The translations under genes and the position numbers were made by a program. Shown here piece after piece: positions 8,087-15,418 of a DNA stretch of 64,000 bases. The notes beneath the pieces are model-generated. The model was given only the letters and a program-made list of their open reading frames with translations, did not search any database and was not told the origin of the DNA. The DNA is from Anaerozeibacter sp031551775 (GTDB lineage Bacteria > Bacillota > Clostridia > Christensenellales > Aristaeellaceae). Within the stretch, counting starts at the first letter, position 1, and every line of letters starts with the position of its first letter. The stretch spans positions 102,127 through 166,126 of the forward strand of contig JAVBND010000006.1 of the NCBI GenBank assembly GCA_031551775.1, in the 5' to 3' direction.

Positions 8087-9255
8087 AAAAACTGTTGCTT
8101 CTCCTGCTGATCGTGCCGGTTTGCCTGGTGCTTCCCGGTTGCTCTCAAACGCGCCAACCTGAACATCAGGCTTTTGCCATCAGCCTATCAGCCGACCTTC
8201 TGGACGACGGCCAGATGTTGATCGCCGTACAGGTTCCAACGTTCGGCGGTGAGGCGTCCCCCTCCGACAAAGGTGGCGGGGGCGAGGGCGGTGAAGGTGG
8301 CTCGTCTCCCCAGTCAAACTACGCGATTTACAGCGCCACCGGCGCCAGCTTTCCCGAAGCGCTGGACTTGCTGCAAAGCACCATCCCCAATACACTCAAG
8401 CTCACCCAGCTCAAATCGATCGTATTCAACGACAAACTGGCCCGCTCAGAGCAATTTGGGCGCGTAGTTGAGCAGATGGTCATGACCTATCAGATTTTTG
8501 GCGCCGCTTCCGCCATTATGTGCCTGGGCAGTGCGCGGGAGTTCATAGAAAATCAGCACCCTGTCATCGGCGTTCGCTTGTCTACGAGCATCGCTTCCGC
8601 GCTTGAACACTATTTCCTCGGCGGGTATACGACGTTGACCAGCCTCTATGGGCTCAACGCATCCAACAAATCAATTTACTCCGACCCGGTGATTACTGTG
8701 GCCGCGGTTGGCGAGAGTGACGAGGCGGAGCAAATAAAAATAGAACCCAATCTCATGGGCAATGCCATTGCGGGGAAGCTGCCGCGCGAAGGCAGCAATC
8801 CAAACCAATACATGGGATGCGCTTTGGTGCTCGGCGGGCGCGTTATAGACATCCTTGACGGGAGACTCTGCCAGTGGATGGAGATGCTCAACGCCGATGT
8901 GAAGAGCGTCAACTACATGTGCGATGGCATTTCGGTGCAATTGAGCGTTCTCTCCCGGCCGAAGTTTGACATCAGGCTCAAACCAGACGGCATCGATGTG
9001 TCGCTCAATGTAAAACTGCTGGCGGTTCCTTTGATAGAAGCACCCGACGAGCATGTCTTGCGTGAAAAGATCAAAGGTGAAATTCTGGATTTGATTGACC
9101 GCTGCCAGGCGGCTGGCGTCGAGCCTTTCAACCTGGCCGAACTGGCAGCAATCAACTTCCTAACCGTTCAGGACTTTCAAAACTATCATTTCCGTGATAA
9201 GTTTTGCGCATCTGACGTAGCTGTCACGGTCGATATCGTCATGGACAAATCATAA
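8083..9255 (+). CDS. gerAC: Spore germination lipoprotein subunit C (Ger(x)C family)
   Basis: This is a 390-residue lipoprotein starting at a GTG (8083) inside the gerAB stop. Its signal peptide ends in the lipobox LPGC at residues ~17-20. The Ger(x)C features are the N-terminal AFAISLSADLLDDGQMLIAVQ region, the SLYGLNASNKSIYSD block and the C-terminal third with MLNADVKSVNYMCDGISVQL. A Gly/Glu/Ser-rich insert around residues 53-75 (GGGGEGGEGGSS) is low complexity. The 3' end overlaps the convergent gene at 9186-9743 by 70 bp. Confidence 0.93.
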   Translation: MKKLLLLLLIVPVCLVLPGCSQTRQPEHQAFAISLSADLLDDGQMLIAVQVPTFGGEASPSDKGGGGEGGEGGSSPQSNYAIYSATGASFPEALDLLQSTIPNTLKLTQLKSIVFNDKLARSEQFGRVVEQMVMTYQIFGAASAIMCLGSAREFIENQHPVIGVRLSTSIASALEHYFLGGYTTLTSLYGLNASNKSIYSDPVITVAAVGESDEAEQIKIEPNLMGNAIAGKLPREGSNPNQYMGCALVLGGRVIDILDGRLCQWMEMLNADVKSVNYMCDGISVQLSVLSRPKFDIRLKPDGIDVSLNVKLLAVPLIEAPDEHVLREKIKGEILDLIDRCQAAGVEPFNLAELAAINFLTVQDFQNYHFRDKFCASDVAVTVDIVMDKS

Positions 9256-9743
9256 TCAACAGCTTCGAGGGCCATCGCCATGCGTTCGATCGCCCTTTTT
9301 TGAATGCGCTGGCAATGACGCACACACATGAACACGCGCGTTGAGACCTGCTGCCATGGCTTGCCGTCGAGCCAGCGCAAGCTGATGATACGCGTTTCAA
9401 GCTCATCGAGGATTACGAGCAGTTGGTTGAGCATCGCGCGCTGCGCCCGCATCGTCTCCATCCGCGTAAGTGTTCCGCGTATCTGCTCATCGTAAATCGC
9501 CGCCAGGCCCGTGCGCGCTTCGGGCGTTTCAAGCCGCGCCCTTGCGCGCCACGGTGTTCCACCGGCAACCAGACCCTCCAGCGCCAACCGTTTGCCGTTC
9601 TCCGCCGTTTGAAGCCGCCGTTTAAGATCGCTCATATCACGGCCAAAATAGCGCGCGACCAACAGCATCTCCTGAACGGCCTTTATCGCCTCATCTCCCG
9701 GGGTGTGTCCGCCTTCAACCAACACCACGCGCACCTGATTCAT
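9186..9743 (-). CDS. Phage-type sigma-70 region 4-like regulator
   Basis: This 185-residue protein has a C-terminal segment (ETRIISLRWLDGKPWQQVS ... RHCQRIQKRAIERMAMAL) with the layout of a sigma-70 region 4 or ArpU/RinA-like helix-turn-helix found in phage late-gene activators. The N-terminal ~120 residues are helical and unassigned. The start overlaps the upstream XRE gene stop by 4 bases (ATGA), so the two are coupled. Its 3' end overlaps gerAC on the opposite strand. It looks like a prophage control gene stranded without phage structural genes. Whether it is still functional is unknown. Confidence 0.6.
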   Translation of the reverse strand: MNQVRVVLVEGGHTPGDEAIKAVQEMLLVARYFGRDMSDLKRRLQTAENGKRLALEGLVAGGTPWRARARLETPEARTGLAAIYDEQIRGTLTRMETMRAQRAMLNQLLVILDELETRIISLRWLDGKPWQQVSTRVFMCVRHCQRIQKRAIERMAMALEAVDYDLSMTISTVTATSDAQNLSRK

Positions 9744-9976
9744 CCTTCAGCGCCTCCTAAAGTAACCGTTTTGTTCACCTTTGGGCGACAAAAAAGCTCC
9801 TCTACGCTTTGCCCCAATAAGCGCGCAACGGCGATCCCTTCTTCCACGGAAAACCGCCGCTCCCCGTTCTCCTTGAGTGCATAAGCGTTTCTGCTCACCA
9901 AACCGAGGAGTTGAGCCAACTGCTGCTGGCTGTAGCCTTGGGCCATTCTGGCTTCTTTTAATGCGCGGTACTTCAT
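9740..9976 (-). CDS. XRE-family HTH regulator (small)
   Basis: This is a 78-residue Cro/CI-type DNA-binding protein. The helix-turn-helix lies at residues ~9-36 (ARMAQGYSQQQLAQLLGL) and is followed by the typical C-terminal helices (VEEGIAVARLLGQSVEELF). The ATG has a strong AGGAGGAA site. It is divergent from the S24-type repressor gene at 10130, which is the classic arrangement of a Cro/CI switch. The final codons contain the sequence GTAACCGTTTTGTT (plus strand 9762-9775), which recurs in the repressor promoter. Confidence 0.85.
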   Translation of the reverse strand: MKYRALKEARMAQGYSQQQLAQLLGLVSRNAYALKENGERRFSVEEGIAVARLLGQSVEELFCRPKVNKTVTLGGAEG

Positions 9977-10069
9977 ATTATTTCCTCCTGCAGTATGTAT
10001 CTAATCCACATTCTATGGATCGAAAGTGCCGAAGTCAAGCACACAGCGCAATGATGTCGCATTTTCCTC

Positions 10070-10098
10070 TTTACTGTAACCGTTTTGTTTGCTATACT
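10070..10098 (+). promoter_or_regulatory. Promoter of the S24-type repressor with candidate operator in its spacer
   Basis: TTTACT (10070-10075) and TATACT (10093-10098) are separated by exactly 17 bases. The first 14 spacer-region bases (10076-10089) repeat exactly at 9762-9775. Their location suggests an autoregulatory operator, though a chance repeat is possible. Confidence 0.55.
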
Positions 10099-10129
10099 GG
10101 ATAGCGAGGATTGGAAAGGGCGAGATGAT

Positions 10130-10813
10130 ATGTCGTTTGGAAAAAACTTGCGCAACAGGCGCATCAGCATGGGGTGGACTCAGCAACAGCTTGCCGATCG
10201 CATGGGAAAAACCAAGAACAACATATCTCAGTATGAACTCGGCAAACGTGAACCCAATTGCGAGCAGCTTCTGACATTCGCGCGTTTGCTTGGCGCCAGC
10301 ACCGACCAATTGCTGGGAAGAACGGCGCTTGCCGAACCGACCGCTGGGTCCGCTGGCGTGCTCGCCGCCCCGGTGCTTGTGCCGGTATTTGAAGGGCAGT
10401 CCCTTAAAAATCCGGTGGATTTTCGGTATCTCTCGCCCGATGAGTGCCGCAGGGCGTCCATGTTTTATTATACGGCAAGCGACGACAGCATGGCCGATTA
10501 CCGCATTGAGGCGGGGGACTGTTTGCTGCTTGAATCCATCGAAAAACCCGAAAAGGACGGCTTGTACCTCGCCCACATGAAAGATGGCCGTGTAATGCCG
10601 CGCATGGTCCGCCGTTGTCCCGACGGGCGGTACATGCTCCAGGCTTCCACCCGGATAGCGCCCGAATGGGTTTCCGGCGACGCTTTTTATGCCCTTGGGC
10701 GCCTTGTGCGCGTGGAGTTTTCAATCGATTTTAACGAATCGGTTGAAAGCACGGGGCAAAAAGCGTATAATGATCCGAAACATAAGATTGCAAGAGGAGA
10801 AAGCGACCGATGA
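10130..10813 (+). CDS. CI-like repressor: XRE domain plus S24/LexA-like domain
   Basis: This 227-residue regulator has an N-terminal XRE helix-turn-helix (residues ~5-60, RISMGWTQQQLADRMGKTKN). A linker follows, then an S24-like C-terminal domain (ASDDSMADYRIEAGDCLLLE). The nucleophile position (the Ser of DDSM) is present. The place where the catalytic Lys is expected reads GRVMPRMVRR, so Lys appears replaced by Arg and self-cleavage may be lost. The ATG at 10130 is used because it is preceded by GGAAAGGGCGAG. The stop overlaps the lipid kinase start (ATGA), which ties a phage-like regulator to a housekeeping gene. Confidence 0.8.
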   Translation: MSFGKNLRNRRISMGWTQQQLADRMGKTKNNISQYELGKREPNCEQLLTFARLLGASTDQLLGRTALAEPTAGSAGVLAAPVLVPVFEGQSLKNPVDFRYLSPDECRRASMFYYTASDDSMADYRIEAGDCLLLESIEKPEKDGLYLAHMKDGRVMPRMVRRCPDGRYMLQASTRIAPEWVSGDAFYALGRLVRVEFSIDFNESVESTGQKAYNDPKHKIARGESDR

Positions 10814-11715
10814 TTCGTGTGATCGTAAACCCAGTCGCGGGCCACGGCCGCCCCGTATCACTCCTGCCTCGGGTATTATCCGAACTCGAACGCAGGCAAC
10901 TGCCCTATGAAGTGTTCCATTCCACGCATGGCGGGCATGCGGTTGACCTGGCCCGCGAGTCGGACGCGGATTGTCTGCTGGTCATGGGCGGAGACGGCAC
11001 ACTTTCGGAAGTGGTCAACGGCTTGGGCGATCAAAAGCGCACCCTGTACTTTGTGCCCTGCGGCACAGGCAATGACTTCGTCAAGACGCTCCGCCTGCCC
11101 CGCGATCCGCTTGCCGCGCTCAGAAGGCAGCTCGACGGCCCTACGGCCTGTGTGGACCTGCCCCGCGTCAATGATCGCAGCTTCATCAACGTGGCCGGAA
11201 CCGGCTTTGACATCGAAGTGCTCCGGCAGACCGAGCGGTACAAGGACCGGTTCACCGGCCTGGTCGCGTACCTGTTGGGCATCGTTTCGGCGGTCAAGCA
11301 CTTTAAGCCGGTCAAAGCGCGCCTTACGATTGATGGCGAGACCTTCGAAAAAAGCCTGACCATCATTGAAGTGGCAAACGGCCAGTACATTGGCGGCGGT
11401 ATGCGCGTCGCGCCCACCGCCAACCCCTCTGACGGCCTGTTCGACGTGGTCTACGTGGACGCCGTCAAGCGGTGGCAAATCCCTTTTCTGATGCCGCTGT
11501 TCATTCCCGGCTGGTTTGTCCGTTTGCCGATTACGCATACGGTGCGCGCCCGATCCCTCGTCATCGAATCGGAAGGCATGACGATGAACCTGGACGGCGA
11601 ATTGGTGAACATTCAGTGCGCCGAGTTTTCCATTGCCTCCGGTCAAATCACCACCCACTGCCCGGTTCCTGCCGTTAAAGCGGTTTCGGCCACATCGACC
11701 ACGTTTCCGGCTTGA
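10810..11715 (+). CDS. dagK: Diacylglycerol kinase-family lipid kinase (YegS/DgkB-like)
   Basis: This 301-residue cytosolic or peripheral-membrane kinase phosphorylates diacylglycerol or a related lipid. The N-terminal catalytic domain contains IVNPVAGHG, the nucleotide-binding GGDGTLSEVVNGL (about residues 59-71) and the PCGTGNDF block. The C-terminal domain carries ANGQYIGGGMRVAPTA, DGLFDVV and DGE. The length is normal for the family. Its ATG overlaps the repressor stop by 4 bases, so translation is probably coupled. Confidence 0.9.
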   Translation: MIRVIVNPVAGHGRPVSLLPRVLSELERRQLPYEVFHSTHGGHAVDLARESDADCLLVMGGDGTLSEVVNGLGDQKRTLYFVPCGTGNDFVKTLRLPRDPLAALRRQLDGPTACVDLPRVNDRSFINVAGTGFDIEVLRQTERYKDRFTGLVAYLLGIVSAVKHFKPVKARLTIDGETFEKSLTIIEVANGQYIGGGMRVAPTANPSDGLFDVVYVDAVKRWQIPFLMPLFIPGWFVRLPITHTVRARSLVIESEGMTMNLDGELVNIQCAEFSIASGQITTHCPVPAVKAVSATSTTFPA

Positions 11716-11851
11716 GCACCCATCCTCGGACGCTGCGCGTTAAATTTATTATACATCCTCGTAAGGGTTTGTGCGCCGGTATGATTAACGGGCAAACTAT
11801 GGTATAATTTTCCTGCCTATATAGGCAAATTATGAGGGGGGTGTGTTCCAT

Positions 11852-12430
11852 ATGAAGCGTTTCCTCGTGTGTTTCCTTTCGGTGTTGCTCCTGCTGGCAA
11901 TGACCGTACCAGCGTTGGCCGCTGTGAAGGAAGGAATCGCGACCATCGCAGTCACGTCCGAGTCGATTGTTGAGGGCAAGCTCAAGACCATCACCGGCAA
12001 CAACAAGGTGAATGTACCCAAGGGTAAGAACAAGAGCCCGCAGCTCACCTGGACAAAGGTTGAGGGCGCGAAATTCTACGCCATCGTGATGTATGACAAA
12101 ACCAATCCCTGGCTGCATTGGCTCAGGAAGGACATCAAGGCGGTTGCCATCGCGAAGGGTGAAACCCAAAGCCTGAAAGAAGGCAAGTTCACCGGCAAGG
12201 GCACCTACATTGGCGCGTATCCGCCCGCCGCGCATGGGGATCACACCTACGAAATCTATGTCTTCGCGCTCGCGGCCAAGCCCAAGACTTTCAAAGCCAA
12301 GATGAACTCGGGCGCGACCAGCCTTGACGCCATTAAAACCGGCCTTGATACCACAAAGAGCGGAAATGGCAACATCCTCGGCATGGGCGTCGTCACGGGA
12401 ACCTTCAAGCATGGGCAGGATGTAAAGTAA
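11852..12430 (+). CDS. Secreted PEBP-like protein
   Basis: This is a 192-residue protein with a clear signal peptide (MKRFLVCFLSVLLLLAMTVPALA). The mature part resembles the phosphatidylethanolamine-binding/YbhB fold, with KSPQLTW early (compare SPxLxW), FYAIVMYD, and YIGAYPPAAHGDHTYEIYV in place of the usual GPxPPxGxHxY ligand-site block. The ATG at 11852 is about 11 bases after GAGGGGG; a GTG at 11843 is too close to that site. The ligand is unknown. A hairpin with a T-run follows the stop. Confidence 0.7.
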   Translation: MKRFLVCFLSVLLLLAMTVPALAAVKEGIATIAVTSESIVEGKLKTITGNNKVNVPKGKNKSPQLTWTKVEGAKFYAIVMYDKTNPWLHWLRKDIKAVAIAKGETQSLKEGKFTGKGTYIGAYPPAAHGDHTYEIYVFALAAKPKTFKAKMNSGATSLDAIKTGLDTTKSGNGNILGMGVVTGTFKHGQDVK

Positions 12431-12449
12431 TCATCTCACAAACGCGCGA

Positions 12450-12476
12450 GGGTGCTGTTACTTGTACAACAGCCCC
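12450..12476 (+). terminator. Rho-independent terminator, relative of hairpin 2 of the 2.4/3.75-kb repeat
   Basis: GGGTGCTGTT ... AACAGCCCC forms a stem with one bulged T, followed by TTTTTA. The sequence GGTGCTGTTACTTGTACAAC differs by only two bases from hairpin 2 at 2478-2503 and 3802-3827. Confidence 0.8.
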
Positions 12477-12565
12477 TTTTTACTTGTGCTTGATGCGCGG
12501 AAATGTTATGATAAAAACAATGATTTTTACGCGCCTCGTCTACGTGTGAAGGAAGGTGAACGACT

Positions 12566-13576
12566 ATGTTCTCATGCGGCGTCCGCTGCTTGTTATGCGC
12601 CATCACGGTGTTTTTATTGTGCCTTCTCATCGTTTGCGGCGCGGCGGGCGCGGCAGTGCATGCTCAAAGTGAAGCGGCGCCCCCCCTCACCATCTCCATC
12701 AGCGCCGTCGGCGACTGCACCTTTGGCGGCGACCCGCGCAAGGGCACAAAGGAGGCGTTCGACAGATATTTCAAAAAGCAGGACTCCGACTACGGGTATT
12801 ACTTTAAAAACGTCGCTTCGGTCTTCGCCGAGGACGACCTGACCATCGCCAACCTTGAAGGCGCGTTGACCGAACGCAAGAAGTTCCGCAAGGGCGAAAT
12901 TTTTGTATTCCGAGGCAATCCTTCCTACGCCAAGATTCTGACGGAGGGCGGCATAGACGCGGTAAATCTGGCCAACAATCACGCCATCGACTTTCTCGCG
13001 GGCGGGGTCAAAGACACGCAAACAGCGCTCGACGAAGAAGGCATCGCGCATTTCGGCTTCAAGGAAACCGCCGTCATCGAAGCAAAGGGCGTCAAAATTG
13101 GCCTGTGCGGCTTTACCACATGGCGTTCAAGCGCAAAACAGGTGAAAAGCGTCATCTCGGAGTTGAAAAAAGAATGTGATTTGGTGATCGCCTCTTTCCA
13201 TTGGGGCGAGGAGGGCGTGGGCAAGGCGCGCGCCAAGCAGATCAAAATGGCACACTTCGCCATTGATAACGGCGCGGACCTGGTTCTCGGGCATCATCCG
13301 CACGTGGTGGGCGGCCTTGAGACCTACCAGGGCAAGCGCATCGTGTACAGCCTAGCCAACTTCTCCTTTGGCGGAAACCGCAACCTTGACGACCGGGATA
13401 CTTTCATCTTCCGCCAGCGGTTTACCGTGAACGGGCGTGAAATCACCGATGCGGGATACGAAATCATCCCCTGCCTGTCCTCCGGCACGAAGTCAGGCAA
13501 CAACTATCAGCCTGTCCTTGCGACCGGAAGCGACGCCGACCGCATCGATAAGCGCATCGGCAAGCTGTCCCGCTAA
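12566..13576 (+). CDS. CapA-family exported metallophosphatase-like protein
   Basis: This 336-residue protein has an N-terminal hydrophobic export segment (residues ~7-32) and a PGA_cap/CapA domain, a metallophosphatase-like fold. Its motifs are AVGDCTFGG, DLTIANLEGALT, AVNLANNHAID, SFHWGEEG and LGHHPHVVGG, which supply the Asp, Asn and His residues expected for a metal site. Members include poly-gamma-glutamate capsule proteins such as CapA/PgsA. No capBC genes are present, so a wall or spore-coat role is as likely as capsule synthesis. The ATG at 12566 follows AAGGAAGGTGA. The stop overlaps the convergent citC by 4 bases. Confidence 0.85.
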   Translation: MFSCGVRCLLCAITVFLLCLLIVCGAAGAAVHAQSEAAPPLTISISAVGDCTFGGDPRKGTKEAFDRYFKKQDSDYGYYFKNVASVFAEDDLTIANLEGALTERKKFRKGEIFVFRGNPSYAKILTEGGIDAVNLANNHAIDFLAGGVKDTQTALDEEGIAHFGFKETAVIEAKGVKIGLCGFTTWRSSAKQVKSVISELKKECDLVIASFHWGEEGVGKARAKQIKMAHFAIDNGADLVLGHHPHVVGGLETYQGKRIVYSLANFSFGGNRNLDDRDTFIFRQRFTVNGREITDAGYEIIPCLSSGTKSGNNYQPVLATGSDADRIDKRIGKLSR

Positions 13577-14613
13577 TGGTGCCAGGTATCCTCCGACGCG
13601 CAAATACCTTGAATCACATCGTGCGCCGCTTCGCTTTTTAGATACGCCCAGGTCGTCTCCGGCACGAGCAAGCGCAGTTCATCCAAGGATTCTCCCCCGT
13701 CATGGATTGCCGCGCGCACAAACGATGCGGAAATTGGCATGTCCTTGTTTTTTTTGCGCGGAATTTCAATGACTTCAACGCCAAGTTCCGGCAGCACCTC
13801 GCCCATCACGCGGTTATAGATGCCTGTCGTAGCCGAAAACGGTTCCTCGCCCACATACCGGCGCGTAATGCCCAGCGATGCCGCAATGCGCGAAAACAGG
13901 CGTGCGTCAAGCGCCGCTTGCGTCTCAATCACCCGCTCGTCGTCTTTCAAGAAATAAGACGGGAAGGTCGCCGTCGAAACGATGTAGCTGCCTGTCCAGT
14001 GATATGCCAACTTTTTGTGATGCGCCGTTCCCTCGCGAACCAACCGCATCCGAACATCCGCCGGGAATAGTGATACATCCTCCGAGACGACGAACACATG
14101 CAGCCAATCGCTTTCACGCGCCGCCCTTTCAATCAAGTGCAAATGCCCCAGCGTAAAAGGGTTGGCGTTCATGACCACGGCAGATGAGCGCCCGGGCAAC
14201 GGTTTGCCCAGCGACGAAAGGTATTCGCCAAACGCGCGCGCTCTGTTGGTCAAAAGCGCAAGCGCGCCATCTACCCGCTCAAGTTCATGAAAACCCAGAT
14301 CCAAAAACATACGGGCGGCGTCCGGCTTGGTGTAGACAAAGGTTTCGGGATACCCCTTAAGCGCTTGCCGCTCAAGGAGTTTCGTAAGGATGGGCGCGAG
14401 CAAGCCCTCGCCTCTGTGCGCGCCGTCAACAGCCACGCAGCGGATGGTGTTTCGGTAGCTCGACCCTGTCGCAAGCAAAACGCCTTCGCTGCTGTAGGCG
14501 CCAACGCTATAATCCAGGTGCGCGTCGCGGCGAATGCCTTCGCGCGCGAGCATCTTATTCATCTCTTCTTGCCTTCGTACATTGGACGGCGAGATTTCAT
14601 CGACAACAACCAT
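13573..14613 (-). CDS. citC: [Citrate (pro-3S)-lyase] ligase-family protein
   Basis: This 346-residue enzyme has an N-terminal GNAT-like domain (RCVAVDGAHRGEGLLAPILTK) and a C-terminal nucleotidyltransferase domain with NANPFTLGHLHLIERA, ISASFVRAAI and ITRRYVGEEPF. CitC acetylates the prosthetic group of the citrate lyase acyl-carrier subunit, using acetate and ATP; the same chemistry activates citramalate lyase. The ATG at 14613 is preceded by GGGAGGG, whereas an upstream ATG (14685) has no site. No lyase genes (citDEF/citX) are in the window. The nearby methylaspartate genes suggest that a citramalate lyase elsewhere is the target. Confidence 0.88.
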   Translation of the reverse strand: MVVVDEISPSNVRRQEEMNKMLAREGIRRDAHLDYSVGAYSSEGVLLATGSSYRNTIRCVAVDGAHRGEGLLAPILTKLLERQALKGYPETFVYTKPDAARMFLDLGFHELERVDGALALLTNRARAFGEYLSSLGKPLPGRSSAVVMNANPFTLGHLHLIERAARESDWLHVFVVSEDVSLFPADVRMRLVREGTAHHKKLAYHWTGSYIVSTATFPSYFLKDDERVIETQAALDARLFSRIAASLGITRRYVGEEPFSATTGIYNRVMGEVLPELGVEVIEIPRKKNKDMPISASFVRAAIHDGGESLDELRLLVPETTWAYLKSEAAHDVIQGICASEDTWHH

Positions 14614-14703
14614 GTCAATCCCTCCCGCCGTCATTATAGCACGAATGCCTTCGCAAGAGCAATCGCTGTGGCGCGCATGGGCCATGGCTTAGCCTATATC
14701 GGC

Positions 14704-15273
14704 TTATGCGTTGCCCGGGTTCGCGCCCGGCGCGCGCGCGTTTTCAATGGCCTTCAAGACCGCGTCCCGAAAAGCGCTCACACTGATCGTCGCGCCGGAG
14801 ACCACGTCCGGGGTCGTTGCTTTTCCGGCGCCGTCGAGTGCCACGGAAGAAATGTCGTTGGCGGTTTTTCCGATCGTCCACGCCGCAAAGGCGTCCGCTT
14901 GTTCATACCATTCCTTGCTGATCGAAGAGACCGCCTTCATGCCGTAAGCGGCGCCCAATTCATCCTTGCTCTTGGGCTGTGCCTTGAGATCGGTGGTGAT
15001 TTCTCCGGCGGAAGTGAAGCTGACCTTGGATTCGACCGTATCAATTTGGCAGTCCTGAATCCGACCGTTCCCGTCCATCACCACCGCCGCCACGGTGGAG
15101 CTGCTTTGCGCCAAGCCATCCTGGGCTCCTGCGGACTTGGACGAATCAAGCGTTGTCACGATGCCCAGTCCCGACAGATACGATCCCTGTGTTGACGGCA
15201 TGCAGGCCGTCAGCTGAGAACCAACCAGAACGATCAGCATAAGCGCCAGTGCCTTCTTGGTTTTCCTTTTCAT
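14704..15273 (-). CDS. FMN-binding domain lipoprotein
   Basis: This 189-residue lipoprotein has a signal peptide ending in the lipobox LTAC (residues ~20-23). Its FMN_bind-like domain ends in DVVSGATISVSAFRDAV. The SGAT-x-S/T motif is where ApbE attaches FMN through a phosphoester bond to Thr or Ser, and ApbE is encoded at 35542. The ATG at 15273 follows GGGAGGAA. The gene sits downstream of a strong terminator that separates it from the TRAP permease. It is probably an extracytosolic electron carrier with an unknown partner. Confidence 0.75.
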   Translation of the reverse strand: MKRKTKKALALMLIVLVGSQLTACMPSTQGSYLSGLGIVTTLDSSKSAGAQDGLAQSSSTVAAVVMDGNGRIQDCQIDTVESKVSFTSAGEITTDLKAQPKSKDELGAAYGMKAVSSISKEWYEQADAFAAWTIGKTANDISSVALDGAGKATTPDVVSGATISVSAFRDAVLKAIENARAPGANPGNA

Positions 15274-15362
15274 TGCCGTTCCTCCCAACAATTGCGCGAT
15301 ATTTTTGCGCGGTTACGCGTTGGTTAGTGTTGGACTTTGGCGCGCCCATTATACAAAAAGAA

Positions 15363-15394
15363 ACGCCCGCCGGCAACCGCGTGCCGGCGGGCGT
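15363..15394 (-). terminator. Terminator downstream of the TRAP fused permease
   Basis: ACGCCCGCCGGCA and TGCCGGCGGGCGT form a perfect 13-bp stem. On the minus strand it is followed by TTTCTTTTTG. It lies 25 bases after the TRAP permease stop. Confidence 0.85.
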
Positions 15395-15418
15395 GAACTG
15401 AGGTCCACTCAATTTTGA

